From a virus: a stretch of 36,656 nt of DNA. The notes below the pieces were generated by a model. That model saw only the letters and a program-made list of their open reading frames with translations, had not been told where the DNA came from and did no database searches. Location of the stretch: positions 1-36,656 of the IMG/VR virus record IMGVR_UViG_3300043419_000216; one strand, written 5' to 3'. Shown one piece after another: positions 7,831 through 16,178 of this stretch. How positions within the stretch are numbered: the first letter of the stretch is position 1; each line of letters starts with the position of its first letter. Made by a program: the position numbers and the translations under genes.

Positions 7831-8283
7831 GTGAGCGATTGTGAATACTGGCTGCGCCAGAACTTCCAACAGGTGTTTGACCTTCCTGCACCAGCCGTTG
7901 ACTGGCTGTTGATGCTGTGGAATGCCATTCAGGTTTTTGATGATGTGGCTGATGGTGATGCCATCAAGCCCGCCGACCTGAACGCTGCTATCTGGCAAAC
8001 ACTGGTCGCTATGCCTGCCAATTCGTTTTTCATGCAGCACTCGGCGACGATGCTGCCGGTGTTGGCTGCGGCCATCCTCAAGTGGCATGGCGCAAACGAG
8101 GCCGAGCGGGCGCGAGATCATGACGCTAAGTCGTTTGTGTGGCGAGCGGGCTATTACGATGTGGTTTTGATGGTCGTGCAGTGCTGCAAAGGGCTGGAGT
8201 TTGCGACCGAAAATGCGTCCAAAGTCATGCGCTTGTACGGCGAGGACTTCAGCAAGTACATGAAGGAATTTGAAAATGCCTGA
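7831..8283 (+). CDS. Helical protein of unknown function in the gp14 position
   Basis: The likely start is GTG at 7831 (150 residues); a TTG at 7819 would add four residues, and neither has a strong ribosome site. The protein is all-helical with several aromatic and hydrophobic stretches (WLLMLWNAIQVF, then SFVWRAGYYDVVLMVVQCC). It contains DDVAD at residues 37-41, followed by DGDAIKPADL. It occupies the slot of P22 gp14, between needle and gp7, and overlaps the next gene by eight bases. Injection-apparatus membership is inferred from order only. Confidence 0.65.
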   Translation: MSDCEYWLRQNFQQVFDLPAPAVDWLLMLWNAIQVFDDVADGDAIKPADLNAAIWQTLVAMPANSFFMQHSATMLPVLAAAILKWHGANEAERARDHDAKSFVWRAGYYDVVLMVVQCCKGLEFATENASKVMRLYGEDFSKYMKEFENA

Positions 8284-9013
8284 TCCAGTAACCGCAATTG
8301 TAGGCGGCGGCTCCGCGCTTTTGTCCTCTAGCGCACAACGCAGCGCAGCTAAGTCCGCCGCTGGGGCGCAGACCCAAGCTGCCCAGATGGGTATTGATGA
8401 GCAGCGGCGTCAGTTTGATGTGATGCAGGAACTGCTCTCGCCTTATGTGCAGGGTGGCGCTGGGGCTTTTCAGGCGCAGCAGAACCTGCTTGGGCTAGGC
8501 GCTCCCGGTACACAAGAGGCTGCTATTCAGGCGCTTGAGCAGTCGCCAGGATTTCAGTACCTCGCTCGTCAGGGCGAGAACGCACTTCTTCAGAACGCCG
8601 CTGCGACGGGTGGGCTGCGTGGTGGCAATCTTCAGGCGGCTCTGGCGCAGTATCGGCCTGCGCTGCTGCAACAGCAGATCCAGCAGCAGTTCGCTAACCT
8701 TGGTGGTCTTGCCCAGTACGGTCAGGCTTCTGCTACTCGGGTAGGCGCAGGCGCACAGGCATCCGGTACCAACATCGCCAACCTGCTTCAGCAGCAGGGT
8801 GCTGCTCAGGCGGGCGGTGCGTTGGGCGCTGGTGCTGCGCGAGCACAATTGTTTGGCCTCCCGGCTCAGTATGCTGGCTTTCAAATTGGTCGCGGGCAGC
8901 AGTCGCCGTTTGGCTCTTTGTTTGGTGGTCAAGGATTGCCTTCATCCAATGAGATGTACGCACTCCAGAACGAAGCGGCCATGAATATTGCTGGCGGCGC
9001 TGCCGGTCTGTAA
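8276..9013 (+). CDS. DNA ejection protein, P22 gp7-like
   Basis: The ATG at 8276 follows AAGGA by nine bases and overlaps the previous gene. The 245-residue protein is rich in Ala, Gly and Gln. It begins with a hydrophobic Gly-Ser segment (PDPVTAIVGGGSALLSSSAQ), then a long Gln-rich helix with FDVMQELLSPYVQGG and QSPGFQYLARQGENALLQNA. This pattern is typical of phage DNA-transfer proteins packaged in the head and injected with DNA. P22 gp7 has 229 residues. The next two genes are further large ejection-type proteins, as in P22 (gp7, gp20, gp16). Confidence 0.78.
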   Translation: MPDPVTAIVGGGSALLSSSAQRSAAKSAAGAQTQAAQMGIDEQRRQFDVMQELLSPYVQGGAGAFQAQQNLLGLGAPGTQEAAIQALEQSPGFQYLARQGENALLQNAAATGGLRGGNLQAALAQYRPALLQQQIQQQFANLGGLAQYGQASATRVGAGAQASGTNIANLLQQQGAAQAGGALGAGAARAQLFGLPAQYAGFQIGRGQQSPFGSLFGGQGLPSSNEMYALQNEAAMNIAGGAAGL

Positions 9014-9022
9014 GGAACGATC

Positions 9023-10540
9023 ATGGTCGCACCACTGAATTACACACTGAACGTTGCATCGCCTTTTGAGCAGGCGGTGCAGGGGTTGAAGCTTGGGGCT
9101 ACTGTTGCGGATATTGAGGCGCAGCGCAACCAAGCTGAACTCAAAGCTAGGCAGCAGCAAGCCGCGCTAGCAGAGCAACAGAGATTCTTCGGCCTTGAAA
9201 ACCCGACGGTGCAGGATTTGATGCGCTACTCGGCGTTTATTCCTCCAGAGCAAGCCAATGCCATGCGCCAGCAGTTTGAACTGATGGGCAAGGAGCGAGC
9301 GCAAGCCAGCGTGACAAGAGGGCAACAAATTCTGTCAGCAGTTGAAGCAGGCAACATTGATGCTGCTTCCAATCTGGTCAGGCAATACGCAGAAACCACC
9401 ACTGATCCGCAGGAAAAGCAGACGTACACGACTGCCTTGCGATTGCTTGAGACTGATCCTGCGGCGGCGTTTAAGATTGTCGGTGTGGCAGTTGCTGCGT
9501 CTCCAGAAGGCAAGACTTTGCTTGAAAACCTTGCCAAAGCCTCAGAAACAAGGCGTCAAGAGGCGTTGTTTGGGCCTGGATTACGCAAGGCAAACGCCGA
9601 AGCTGATACCGCAACAGAAGCTGCAAAACAAGCAGGCGTTGCTAGTGAATTTGCTCGCCCATTGGCTGTTGCTAGTTTGAGCAGCGCAAACTCAAAAGCT
9701 ATCAGAGACGCCAGCGATGCAAAATTTGCTGATCAATTAAATCAGGCAAACCTTAACGAGAGAACTTGGAACGTCAGGAATCTGCAAAGCCAGATCAGCG
9801 ACAGAACTTCCCGTCTTGGATTGGATGCTCAAAACATTCAATCTCAGATTGCCGAGCGTTACGCAAAAATCTCGAACGAGTTGACTTCCATTCCTGCTGG
9901 ATCTCAAAAGCTTGTTAATGATGCTGCGGTTGTTGCCGCTTCTTCCAAACAACAAGCCGGGCAACTTAATGCGTTGGCCACTAACCTTGAGAAGTTGGGC
10001 GGTGGCTATGGTGTTGCCTCAACGGCAGGCGAATGGTTCAAAAGGACAACTGGCAATCAAGATTATGTTAGCCAGTTGCGCCAAGAGTACGTCAGGCTTA
10101 GGAACAGTGCTGCGATTCAGTCTCTGCCTCCAGGCCCTGCAACTGATAAAGATATTTCTCTTGCTTTGTCTGGCTTTCCTCCAGAGACGGCTAACGCGCA
10201 AACGCTTGCATCATTCATGCGCGGTATGGCTAAGTTGCAAGACATCAACGCTGGCGTTGAAGGCGCAAAGGTAGATTGGCTGGCAGGCAACAAAGGCGTG
10301 CTGACGCGGGCTAATCGAGACTTTATTGCAGGCGACTACACCGTGAGGGCTGGTGAGACGTTCACTGACTTTGCCAAGCGGGTTGGAGATGATGTCTCCA
10401 AGCGGTATCGTGGCCAGACTGAGGCTATGGTTGAACAGATTCCAGGGCAAGGCCCTCCGATTCCTTCACAGCCTGCAAGTGCTGCATCTGCTGCTAATGT
10501 CATGAGCCAAGCTGATGCTATTTTGCGTGGAGGACGCTAA
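9023..10540 (+). CDS. DNA ejection protein, P22 gp20-like
   Basis: A 505-residue protein (P22 gp20: 471) with an ATG behind AAGGA. The opening (PFEQAVQGLKLGATVADIEA) is followed by a long Gln/Ala/Glu coil to about residue 95, then helical repeats with TPR-like spacing (SAVEAGNIDAASNLVRQYAE), and a C-terminal region from about 300. It is soluble and helical with no membrane segment. Order and composition match the second ejection protein of P22-like phages, which forms part of the trans-envelope conduit. Function is inferred from family and place. Confidence 0.75.
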   Translation: MVAPLNYTLNVASPFEQAVQGLKLGATVADIEAQRNQAELKARQQQAALAEQQRFFGLENPTVQDLMRYSAFIPPEQANAMRQQFELMGKERAQASVTRGQQILSAVEAGNIDAASNLVRQYAETTTDPQEKQTYTTALRLLETDPAAAFKIVGVAVAASPEGKTLLENLAKASETRRQEALFGPGLRKANAEADTATEAAKQAGVASEFARPLAVASLSSANSKAIRDASDAKFADQLNQANLNERTWNVRNLQSQISDRTSRLGLDAQNIQSQIAERYAKISNELTSIPAGSQKLVNDAAVVAASSKQQAGQLNALATNLEKLGGGYGVASTAGEWFKRTTGNQDYVSQLRQEYVRLRNSAAIQSLPPGPATDKDISLALSGFPPETANAQTLASFMRGMAKLQDINAGVEGAKVDWLAGNKGVLTRANRDFIAGDYTVRAGETFTDFAKRVGDDVSKRYRGQTEAMVEQIPGQGPPIPSQPASAASAANVMSQADAILRGGR

Positions 10541-12429
10541 TGGCTACCGCTGCCGAATACGCTGCTTGGATCGTCCAGAACAAGGCCAAGCAAGGCACGC
10601 CTGAGTTCAACACGGTTGCTCAGGCGTATGAGATGGCCAAATCTCAGGAGAACATGTCTGCTCAAGCTGCCGCAGCCCCTCCTGTACAGCCTGAGCCTAG
10701 CATTGGTCAACGTATTGGCGGTGCGATTGAGACGGGTGCCACGCTTGTTACTGGAGCGACTGGTGGCATGCTAGGTGGTTTGCTTGGCGGTGGTCGCCAG
10801 ATGGCCAGCGATATTCTGTCTGGGCGCTTTGGTACTGAGCAGTCCAACCAGATGATTCAAGCGGCTGCTGGCGAAGGCGCTCGTGCGTTAACGTATGAAC
10901 CGCGCAGTGCAACGGCTAGAGAGATGGCCGCTGCTACTGGTAAGTTCTTGCAGACTTTGCCTCCGTATGTGCCGGTTATTGGCCCTGCTGGTGCGATTGC
11001 CTCTGGTGTATCTCAGGCTCGGCCTGCGGTGTCTTTAGCTGCTCGAGAGGCTGGTGCAACGATGGCTGCGCCAATCCAGCGAGCAGCGCAGACGGTTGGC
11101 CTTGGTGGTGAGGGTGGCATTGGAAGGCGAGCGCCTGCTGGTGGTTCTGTAGGTGCTGCGGCGACGCCTCTGGAGTTGCAGCGAGCAACAGAGGCCGAGA
11201 TGGCTGGCTTACGCCTGACAGAAGGCGAAGTCAAGCGATCACCTGAGTTGCTGGCTTTTGAGAAAGAAAAGGCAAAGACACCTGAGTATCAAGCGCCTTT
11301 CCTTGAGCGGCAGCAAGAGAACAACCGTGCAGCACTGGCCAAGCTCAATCAAATCCTTGATGACACGGGCGCAGAGGCTGGCGACTATTCCAACACCGGC
11401 ATTAAGACGGTTGATGCTTTGATGGCTGGATGGAAGGCAGAGAAACGTAAGACCAGTGATCTATACAACAAGTTCAAAGCATCTCCAGAAGCTCAGACCA
11501 CGGTTGACATCACTCCAGTGATGGATTTTATGAACAGTCAACCTAGAAATATAGCGAATCAGACTGGAGTGACAGACGTAGCGCGTCAGAACGCCATCAA
11601 TTTTGGTATTGCTCAAGTTGATGAGGCTGGCAATCTGGTAGCCAACCCAAACACTACGCTTGGGCAGTTAGAGGAATTTCGCAAGTCTGTTTCTGCAACC
11701 AGTGCGGCTGCGCCTAACGATAAACGCCTCATTGTTTTGCTCAAAAACTCAATTGACGAAGTTGGCGATCCTATTGGCGGTGCGGCCACCAAGGCTATGC
11801 GTTTGCAACGCCAGAGGCAGGCTCAAAAGTACGAGAATCGTGCGATTGTGTCTCGCCTTTTGCTGGAAAAAAAGGGCATGTCTGACCCTCAGACGCCGAT
11901 TGAAGATGTGTTCAAGAAAACCATTCTTGATGCTAGGCCGAGCGAAATCCAGCACATCAAGCGCGTTTTGTTCACCATCAAAGATGATGATGGAAAGCGA
12001 GCGTGGGGTGAGTTGCAGGGCGCAACGGTGCGGCACTTGCTTGAAAAGGCAGAGGCAGGCATTGGCGCTGACAATCTGCCGGTGATCTCTGGAGCAAAGC
12101 TCAACACTGCGCTGAAGGCACTTGATCAGAATGGCAAGTTAGACTTGGTGATGGGCAAGCCAGCAGCGGAGCAGATCCGCAACTTGAACCAAGTTTTGCA
12201 GTACATTCAATCTACGCCTCCGCTCACCTCAATCAACAATTCCGGCACGGCAAGAACAGTGGCAGCATTGATCGCTGAATCTGCTATGCAGGGTGCTGTT
12301 TTTGGCGTGCCTGTACCTGTTGTGCAGGGCATGAAGATGCTGCGAGACAACATCAAGGATCGTGAGATCAAGGCGAAGATTAACAAGGCGCTGAATTACA
12401 AGCCACCTGGCACTACTGCCAACCCGTAA
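10540..12429 (+). CDS. Large ejection protein, P22 gp16-like
   Basis: A 629-residue protein (P22 gp16: 609), with its ATG overlapping the previous TAA. Residues 1-30 form a helix; residues 55-90 are a Gly-rich hydrophobic stretch (TGATGGMLGGLLGGGRQMA) of the type that could insert into membrane, followed by another hydrophobic segment (PYVPVIGPAGAIASGV). The remainder is charged and helical. It is the third and last ejection-type gene before the tailspike, as in P22. No lytic transglycosylase motif is visible, so the envelope conduit would not itself digest peptidoglycan. Confidence 0.75.
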   Translation: MATAAEYAAWIVQNKAKQGTPEFNTVAQAYEMAKSQENMSAQAAAAPPVQPEPSIGQRIGGAIETGATLVTGATGGMLGGLLGGGRQMASDILSGRFGTEQSNQMIQAAAGEGARALTYEPRSATAREMAAATGKFLQTLPPYVPVIGPAGAIASGVSQARPAVSLAAREAGATMAAPIQRAAQTVGLGGEGGIGRRAPAGGSVGAAATPLELQRATEAEMAGLRLTEGEVKRSPELLAFEKEKAKTPEYQAPFLERQQENNRAALAKLNQILDDTGAEAGDYSNTGIKTVDALMAGWKAEKRKTSDLYNKFKASPEAQTTVDITPVMDFMNSQPRNIANQTGVTDVARQNAINFGIAQVDEAGNLVANPNTTLGQLEEFRKSVSATSAAAPNDKRLIVLLKNSIDEVGDPIGGAATKAMRLQRQRQAQKYENRAIVSRLLLEKKGMSDPQTPIEDVFKKTILDARPSEIQHIKRVLFTIKDDDGKRAWGELQGATVRHLLEKAEAGIGADNLPVISGAKLNTALKALDQNGKLDLVMGKPAAEQIRNLNQVLQYIQSTPPLTSINNSGTARTVAALIAESAMQGAVFGVPVPVVQGMKMLRDNIKDREIKAKINKALNYKPPGTTANP

Positions 12430-12464
12430 TCAGTGACAAAATACATCACCCAGGATAACTAACA

Positions 12465-14825
12465 ATGTCCGCACTGTCCGTCAATCCGCCGTTTCCCATC
12501 TTCCTCGACATTGACGGCCAGCCGCTCGATGCCGGGTACATCTACTTGGGCGTGGCTAACCAGGCCACCGAGGCCAATCCGATCCAAGCCTATTGGGACG
12601 CAGCGCTGACGGTTGCAGCGACGCAGCCGATTCTGACTCGTGCCGGCTTCCCTGTGAACGCTGGCGTACCGGCTCGGGTGTACGTCAACAGCGACTTCTC
12701 GATTGTGGTCAAGAACCGCAACGGGTTTCAGGTGTTCTCATCGCCCACCTGCACCGACAAGTTCAACGACGCCGTGGTGCAGGTTGACTCGTCAGATGTC
12801 ACGTTCCTCCAAGCAGGCACCGGCGCAGTCACGCGCACCGCTCAAAGCAAGATGCGCGATACCGTGAGTGTCAAGGACTTTGGGGCTGTCGGTGATGGAG
12901 TGACGGATGATACGGCGGCTTGGCAATTGTGGATCAATTATTGCGCGTCAGCGAAGGTGTCGTTCGCGTGCCAAGAACGATTAACTTCGCGTATCACTGG
13001 CAAGCTGGTGTTTCCGAAGGTGTTGGTCACGATCAACGGTGTTTCCCGTGCGTTGCCTATTGATTTGCGCGGCGTGGACTTTCTTTATGATGGCCCGAGG
13101 AATGACATCGCAATTGACATTGGTGAAGCCCCAAGCGCCACCGGGTATTACCTTGAAACAGATATTTTTCTCCCGCGTCTGACTGCTGCAGGTTCGCTGC
13201 AATGGCCCGGAACAATCGGTGCAACCGACATTGGTGTGCGTATTCGACAAGGGTTCCGCTGCCGCATACATGAGAACTATATTTACGGTTTTACCAATGG
13301 CATTGTGTACTCAGGTTGTGCCTATAACACAATCATCGCCAAGCACATCCAAGACTCAAAATTCAGTCTGGTTTACACCACCCAAGGATCAAACCACAAT
13401 CATAGTTTCACAAACGAAAACACTCGCATAGGCGGACGTATGTCCACCAGCAGTACAGCAATTCCGCTGGGCGATGCTTTCCGGGTTGTGTTTACTTGGG
13501 ACAAGGTAAGCAGCTACCAAGGCCACAACGCTAATCGTTTCATTGCGCCGTGCTTTGAGGGAAACGGCGCTGGCACCTATCAGATGCCAATTTGGTTCGA
13601 CGGCGCGGGTGGTATTAACTCTTTCAGCAATGCTCGACTTGAGGGAATGAAAGGTCCGGTTGGATTGTTCGACGGTGGCGGAGGCGCTAGGGCTTTCGGA
13701 ACAACAATTCACTTGGACTACATCGCGTCATCCAACCAGCAGATTTCACTTCGTCAGGTCAACGGCGCTTGCGGAAATACCTTGACTGGTGTCGGGTGCA
13801 GCACAGACGAGTGGCACAGCGGCGATCTTCAAAAACTCGTGACGAGTGCTGGCGCGGCTGGAACTGCATGGTTACGTGGCGAAGAGCTTTTCTTCATCAA
13901 TGCCGGAACACCAACAATCAGTGATTTCAAGCGCATTGAAACAGTCTTTACGACCGCCGTGATAATGAACCGCAACGGCATTCAACTTGCGGCTGGCGGC
14001 GCGTTTCGTGTCGGCGTAGCGATTGACGCCACCCGTATTAAAGACTTTGAGTGCTCTTTTGAAAGCCAAGACGGATTTAACGGCAGGCCAACCTTTATCG
14101 CGCTTAATAATCAGGGTCAAATACTTAGTGGATTGGCGACGGAGACCTTTGCAAACCCTCTTACGGGGGTTACCTATGCAAATGAACAGCACATAAAGGG
14201 GACCTATTATACCGGAGACAGCGGCCAGCAACTGGGGTCAACGGTTGCAGCAAGTATTTCTTCTGACTCTCCGTTTGGCAGAACGATGCGTATTACTGTT
14301 CGGCCAGAAGTGAATACTCTTGTATTTGCGGTGACGGCTGCATCCACTGTGGCACTCATCAAGAGCTTGAGCGTAAAAGGCTTTGCCACAAACAACAAGC
14401 TGGGCGAAGCATATTTGCTGGCCGGTGGTAGAGGCGCTTTGCGTGTGTTTTCGCTGACGGATGACGATGGCGGTGAGCGCATTGCTACAGCAAACCCGGC
14501 AACCGCTGGGACGTTGGGGTACTACGGGCGTGGCGCTGTTGTTTACAACCGCAGTGCAGCGTCAGGCGTTACTGCGGGCTGGCAGTGTACTGCCGCCGGG
14601 TGGCTTTGCCCTGCGTGGGTAGGATCAACGGCGTATGCAACCCCAGGAATGCTGGTCACAAACGACACCGGTAAGGTATACGAATTGACCACGCCGGGCA
14701 CTTCTGCTTCGTCTGGTGGCCCAACTGGCACGACGGCGACTTGGGACGGCATTACAGACGGCACCTGCAAGTGGCGTTACATCGGAACTCTTGCCACCTT
14801 TACGGCATTGCCAAATAACCCATGA
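12465..14825 (+). CDS. Tailspike 1 (head-binding domain plus pectate-lyase-like beta-helix)
   Basis: A 786-residue protein with AGGA upstream of the ATG. Residues 1-110 are a P22 tailspike-type particle-binding domain (GYIYLGVAN, YWDAALT, VYVNSDFSIVVK). At 134-152 lies the neck motif VSVKDFGAVGDGVTDDTAA that opens pectate-lyase-fold beta-helices. Residues about 150-600 would be the polysaccharide-binding or cleaving helix. The C-terminus (about 720-780) has a separate module, WVGSTAYATPGMLV then SASSGGPTGTTATWDG, common at the ends of phage fibres and probably carbohydrate-binding. Shares its first 150 residues with the spike at 16179 but not the rest. Confidence 0.88.
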   Translation: MSALSVNPPFPIFLDIDGQPLDAGYIYLGVANQATEANPIQAYWDAALTVAATQPILTRAGFPVNAGVPARVYVNSDFSIVVKNRNGFQVFSSPTCTDKFNDAVVQVDSSDVTFLQAGTGAVTRTAQSKMRDTVSVKDFGAVGDGVTDDTAAWQLWINYCASAKVSFACQERLTSRITGKLVFPKVLVTINGVSRALPIDLRGVDFLYDGPRNDIAIDIGEAPSATGYYLETDIFLPRLTAAGSLQWPGTIGATDIGVRIRQGFRCRIHENYIYGFTNGIVYSGCAYNTIIAKHIQDSKFSLVYTTQGSNHNHSFTNENTRIGGRMSTSSTAIPLGDAFRVVFTWDKVSSYQGHNANRFIAPCFEGNGAGTYQMPIWFDGAGGINSFSNARLEGMKGPVGLFDGGGGARAFGTTIHLDYIASSNQQISLRQVNGACGNTLTGVGCSTDEWHSGDLQKLVTSAGAAGTAWLRGEELFFINAGTPTISDFKRIETVFTTAVIMNRNGIQLAAGGAFRVGVAIDATRIKDFECSFESQDGFNGRPTFIALNNQGQILSGLATETFANPLTGVTYANEQHIKGTYYTGDSGQQLGSTVAASISSDSPFGRTMRITVRPEVNTLVFAVTAASTVALIKSLSVKGFATNNKLGEAYLLAGGRGALRVFSLTDDDGGERIATANPATAGTLGYYGRGAVVYNRSAASGVTAGWQCTAAGWLCPAWVGSTAYATPGMLVTNDTGKVYELTTPGTSASSGGPTGTTATWDGITDGTCKWRYIGTLATFTALPNNP

Positions 14826-15037
14826 CCACCATGCTCAATAAACTCAAAGGCTCCCTCTACTCCAAGACCAGCAACGCGGCCATCGTCGTTGCGGTCATTG
14901 GAGTGCTTGAGCAGTTGGCTCCTGGCCTGCTGCAATCCGTCATCCCGGCTGACTATTCCGGCTTGGCGCTCTCGCTCGTCGGCGCGGCTTTCTGGCTCCT
15001 GCGCTGGGTCACCAGCAAACCTCTTGATCTCAAATGA
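14822..15037 (+). CDS. Small holin-like membrane protein, 71 residues
   Basis: The ATG at 14822 overlaps the stop of tailspike 1 (ATGA). Two hydrophobic segments are visible: residues about 18-34 (NAAIVVAVIGVLEQLAP) and 46-63 (GLALSLVGAAFWLLRWV), followed by a short Lys-containing tail. Size, two membrane spans and position in a lysis cassette before a coiled-coil membrane protein, muramidase and second holin suggest a class II-type holin or antiholin. Its first dozen codons resemble a stranded 12-codon remnant at 18517. Confidence 0.72.
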   Translation: MTTMLNKLKGSLYSKTSNAAIVVAVIGVLEQLAPGLLQSVIPADYSGLALSLVGAAFWLLRWVTSKPLDLK

Positions 15038-15294
15038 CGACAGACGAAGACTTCCGCAGGCTTGAGAGCAAAGTAGACAAACTGACCGATGCGGTCATGC
15101 GTCTGGTGCTGATCGAAGAGCGCCAGTCAACTCAAGGTGAGCGCATCGGCAAAGTCGAGACGAAAATCGCCGTCCTTGAGACTTCGCAGACCAAGACCGA
15201 CCGCACCCTCCATATGTGGATCAACCGAGGTGTCGGCGTGTGGGTCACGGTCGCGGCCGTCTGGGCCATCGTTCAGTTCGTGTTCAAGCGATGA
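15034..15294 (+). CDS. Lysis-cassette coiled-coil protein with C-terminal membrane anchor
   Basis: An 86-residue protein. Residues 1-60 form a charged coiled coil (FRRLESKVDKLTDAVMRLVL, VETKIAVLETSQTKTDRT) and residues 66-84 a single membrane span (GVGVWVTVAAVWAIVQFVF), ending KR. This is the layout of XhlA-like and related phage lysis accessory proteins. It overlaps the genes on both sides by ATGA. It most likely modulates holin or endolysin action at the inner membrane. It is not an Rz-type spanin, since it has no N-terminal anchor. Confidence 0.72.
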   Translation: MTTDEDFRRLESKVDKLTDAVMRLVLIEERQSTQGERIGKVETKIAVLETSQTKTDRTLHMWINRGVGVWVTVAAVWAIVQFVFKR

Positions 15295-15770
15295 ACTTCG
15301 ATCAAGCAGTTGAGAAAGTCCTCGCGCACGAGGGTGGCTTCGTTGATCACCCTGATGATCCTGGCGGCGCCACCTGTTGGGGGATCACTGAGCGCGTCGC
15401 TCGCCGGGTAGGCTACAAAGGTGACATGCGCGAGCTTCCGGTGGATCTCGCCAAGCGGATCTATCGTGAGGACTACTGGAACGAGGTCAGGGCCGACGAA
15501 CTTCCTGCCGAAGTGCGCTATGTCGTGTTTGACGCTGCGGTCAACTCAGGCCCACGACAGTCGGTCTGCTGGCTGCAGCAGGCGCTCGGCGTCTACGTCG
15601 ACGGCGTGATCGGACCGCAGACTCTTGGCAAGGCGCACCAGGCTGACCCTGAGCAACTCAGACGCGCCTGCCTCGCAAGCCGCCTGCGCTTCATGACCAA
15701 TCTGACCACCTGGCCCACGTTCGGTCGAGGCTGGGCACGGCGCATCTGCGACCTGATGGAGCAAGCATGA
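15291..15770 (+). CDS. Endolysin: GH108-type N-acetylmuramidase
   Basis: A 159-residue enzyme; the ATG at 15291 overlaps the previous stop and opens MNFDQAVEKVLAHEGG. The HEGGFVDHPDDPGG motif (residues 13-26) contains the family catalytic Glu (E14), and WGITERVARRVGY follows. The C-terminal half holds VVFDAAVNSGPRQSVCWLQ and VDGVIGPQT, the peptidoglycan-binding-3 signature. GH108 enzymes cut the MurNAc-GlcNAc bond. There is no signal peptide or N-terminal membrane anchor, so release depends on a holin. Length is normal for the family. Confidence 0.92.
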   Translation: MNFDQAVEKVLAHEGGFVDHPDDPGGATCWGITERVARRVGYKGDMRELPVDLAKRIYREDYWNEVRADELPAEVRYVVFDAAVNSGPRQSVCWLQQALGVYVDGVIGPQTLGKAHQADPEQLRRACLASRLRFMTNLTTWPTFGRGWARRICDLMEQA

Positions 15771-16168
15771 ATCCGTTGCTGCTCGGCCCTATTTTCGAGA
15801 TCGGCAAGACCCTGCTTGACCGGTTCGTACCTGACCCCGCAGCCAAACAAGCCGCTGAACTAGAATTGGTACGCATGGCGGCAGACGGCGAACTGAAGCA
15901 AGTCATCGCGCAGCTTGAGATCAACGCCCGCGAGGCTCAGCATCCGTCGATCTGGACGAGTGGGTGGAGGCCCGCATTCGGCTGGTGCGGTGCAGCAGGG
16001 TTTGTTTACGCTACCATCGTGCAGCCGGTGCTGGCGTGGGTGGGCGCGATCAAGGGCTGGCCTGCGCCGCCTGAATTGAATTTGGATCTTCTGTGGGTTG
16101 TGATCACTGGCCTGCTCGGCATCGGCGGCCTCAGAAGTATGGAAAAGATCAAAGGCGTAGCCAAGTAA
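15767..16168 (+). CDS. Phage holin, GTA/3TM type
   Basis: A 133-residue protein matching the three-TM holin family (Pfam GTA_holin_3TM type) in its layout: an amphipathic N-terminus with LLDRFVPDPAAKQAAELEL, a charged helix (KQVIAQLEINAREAQHPS), then the conserved WTSGWRPAFGWCGAAGFVYA, a membrane span around VQPVLAWVGAI and a last span LLWVVITGLLGIGGLRSMEK. It overlaps the endolysin stop by ATGA. It would form the inner-membrane lesion that releases the muramidase. With the 71-residue protein at 14822 the phage has two candidate holins. Confidence 0.88.
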   Translation: MNPLLLGPIFEIGKTLLDRFVPDPAAKQAAELELVRMAADGELKQVIAQLEINAREAQHPSIWTSGWRPAFGWCGAAGFVYATIVQPVLAWVGAIKGWPAPPELNLDLLWVVITGLLGIGGLRSMEKIKGVAK

Positions 16169-16178
16169 AGGGAACATC

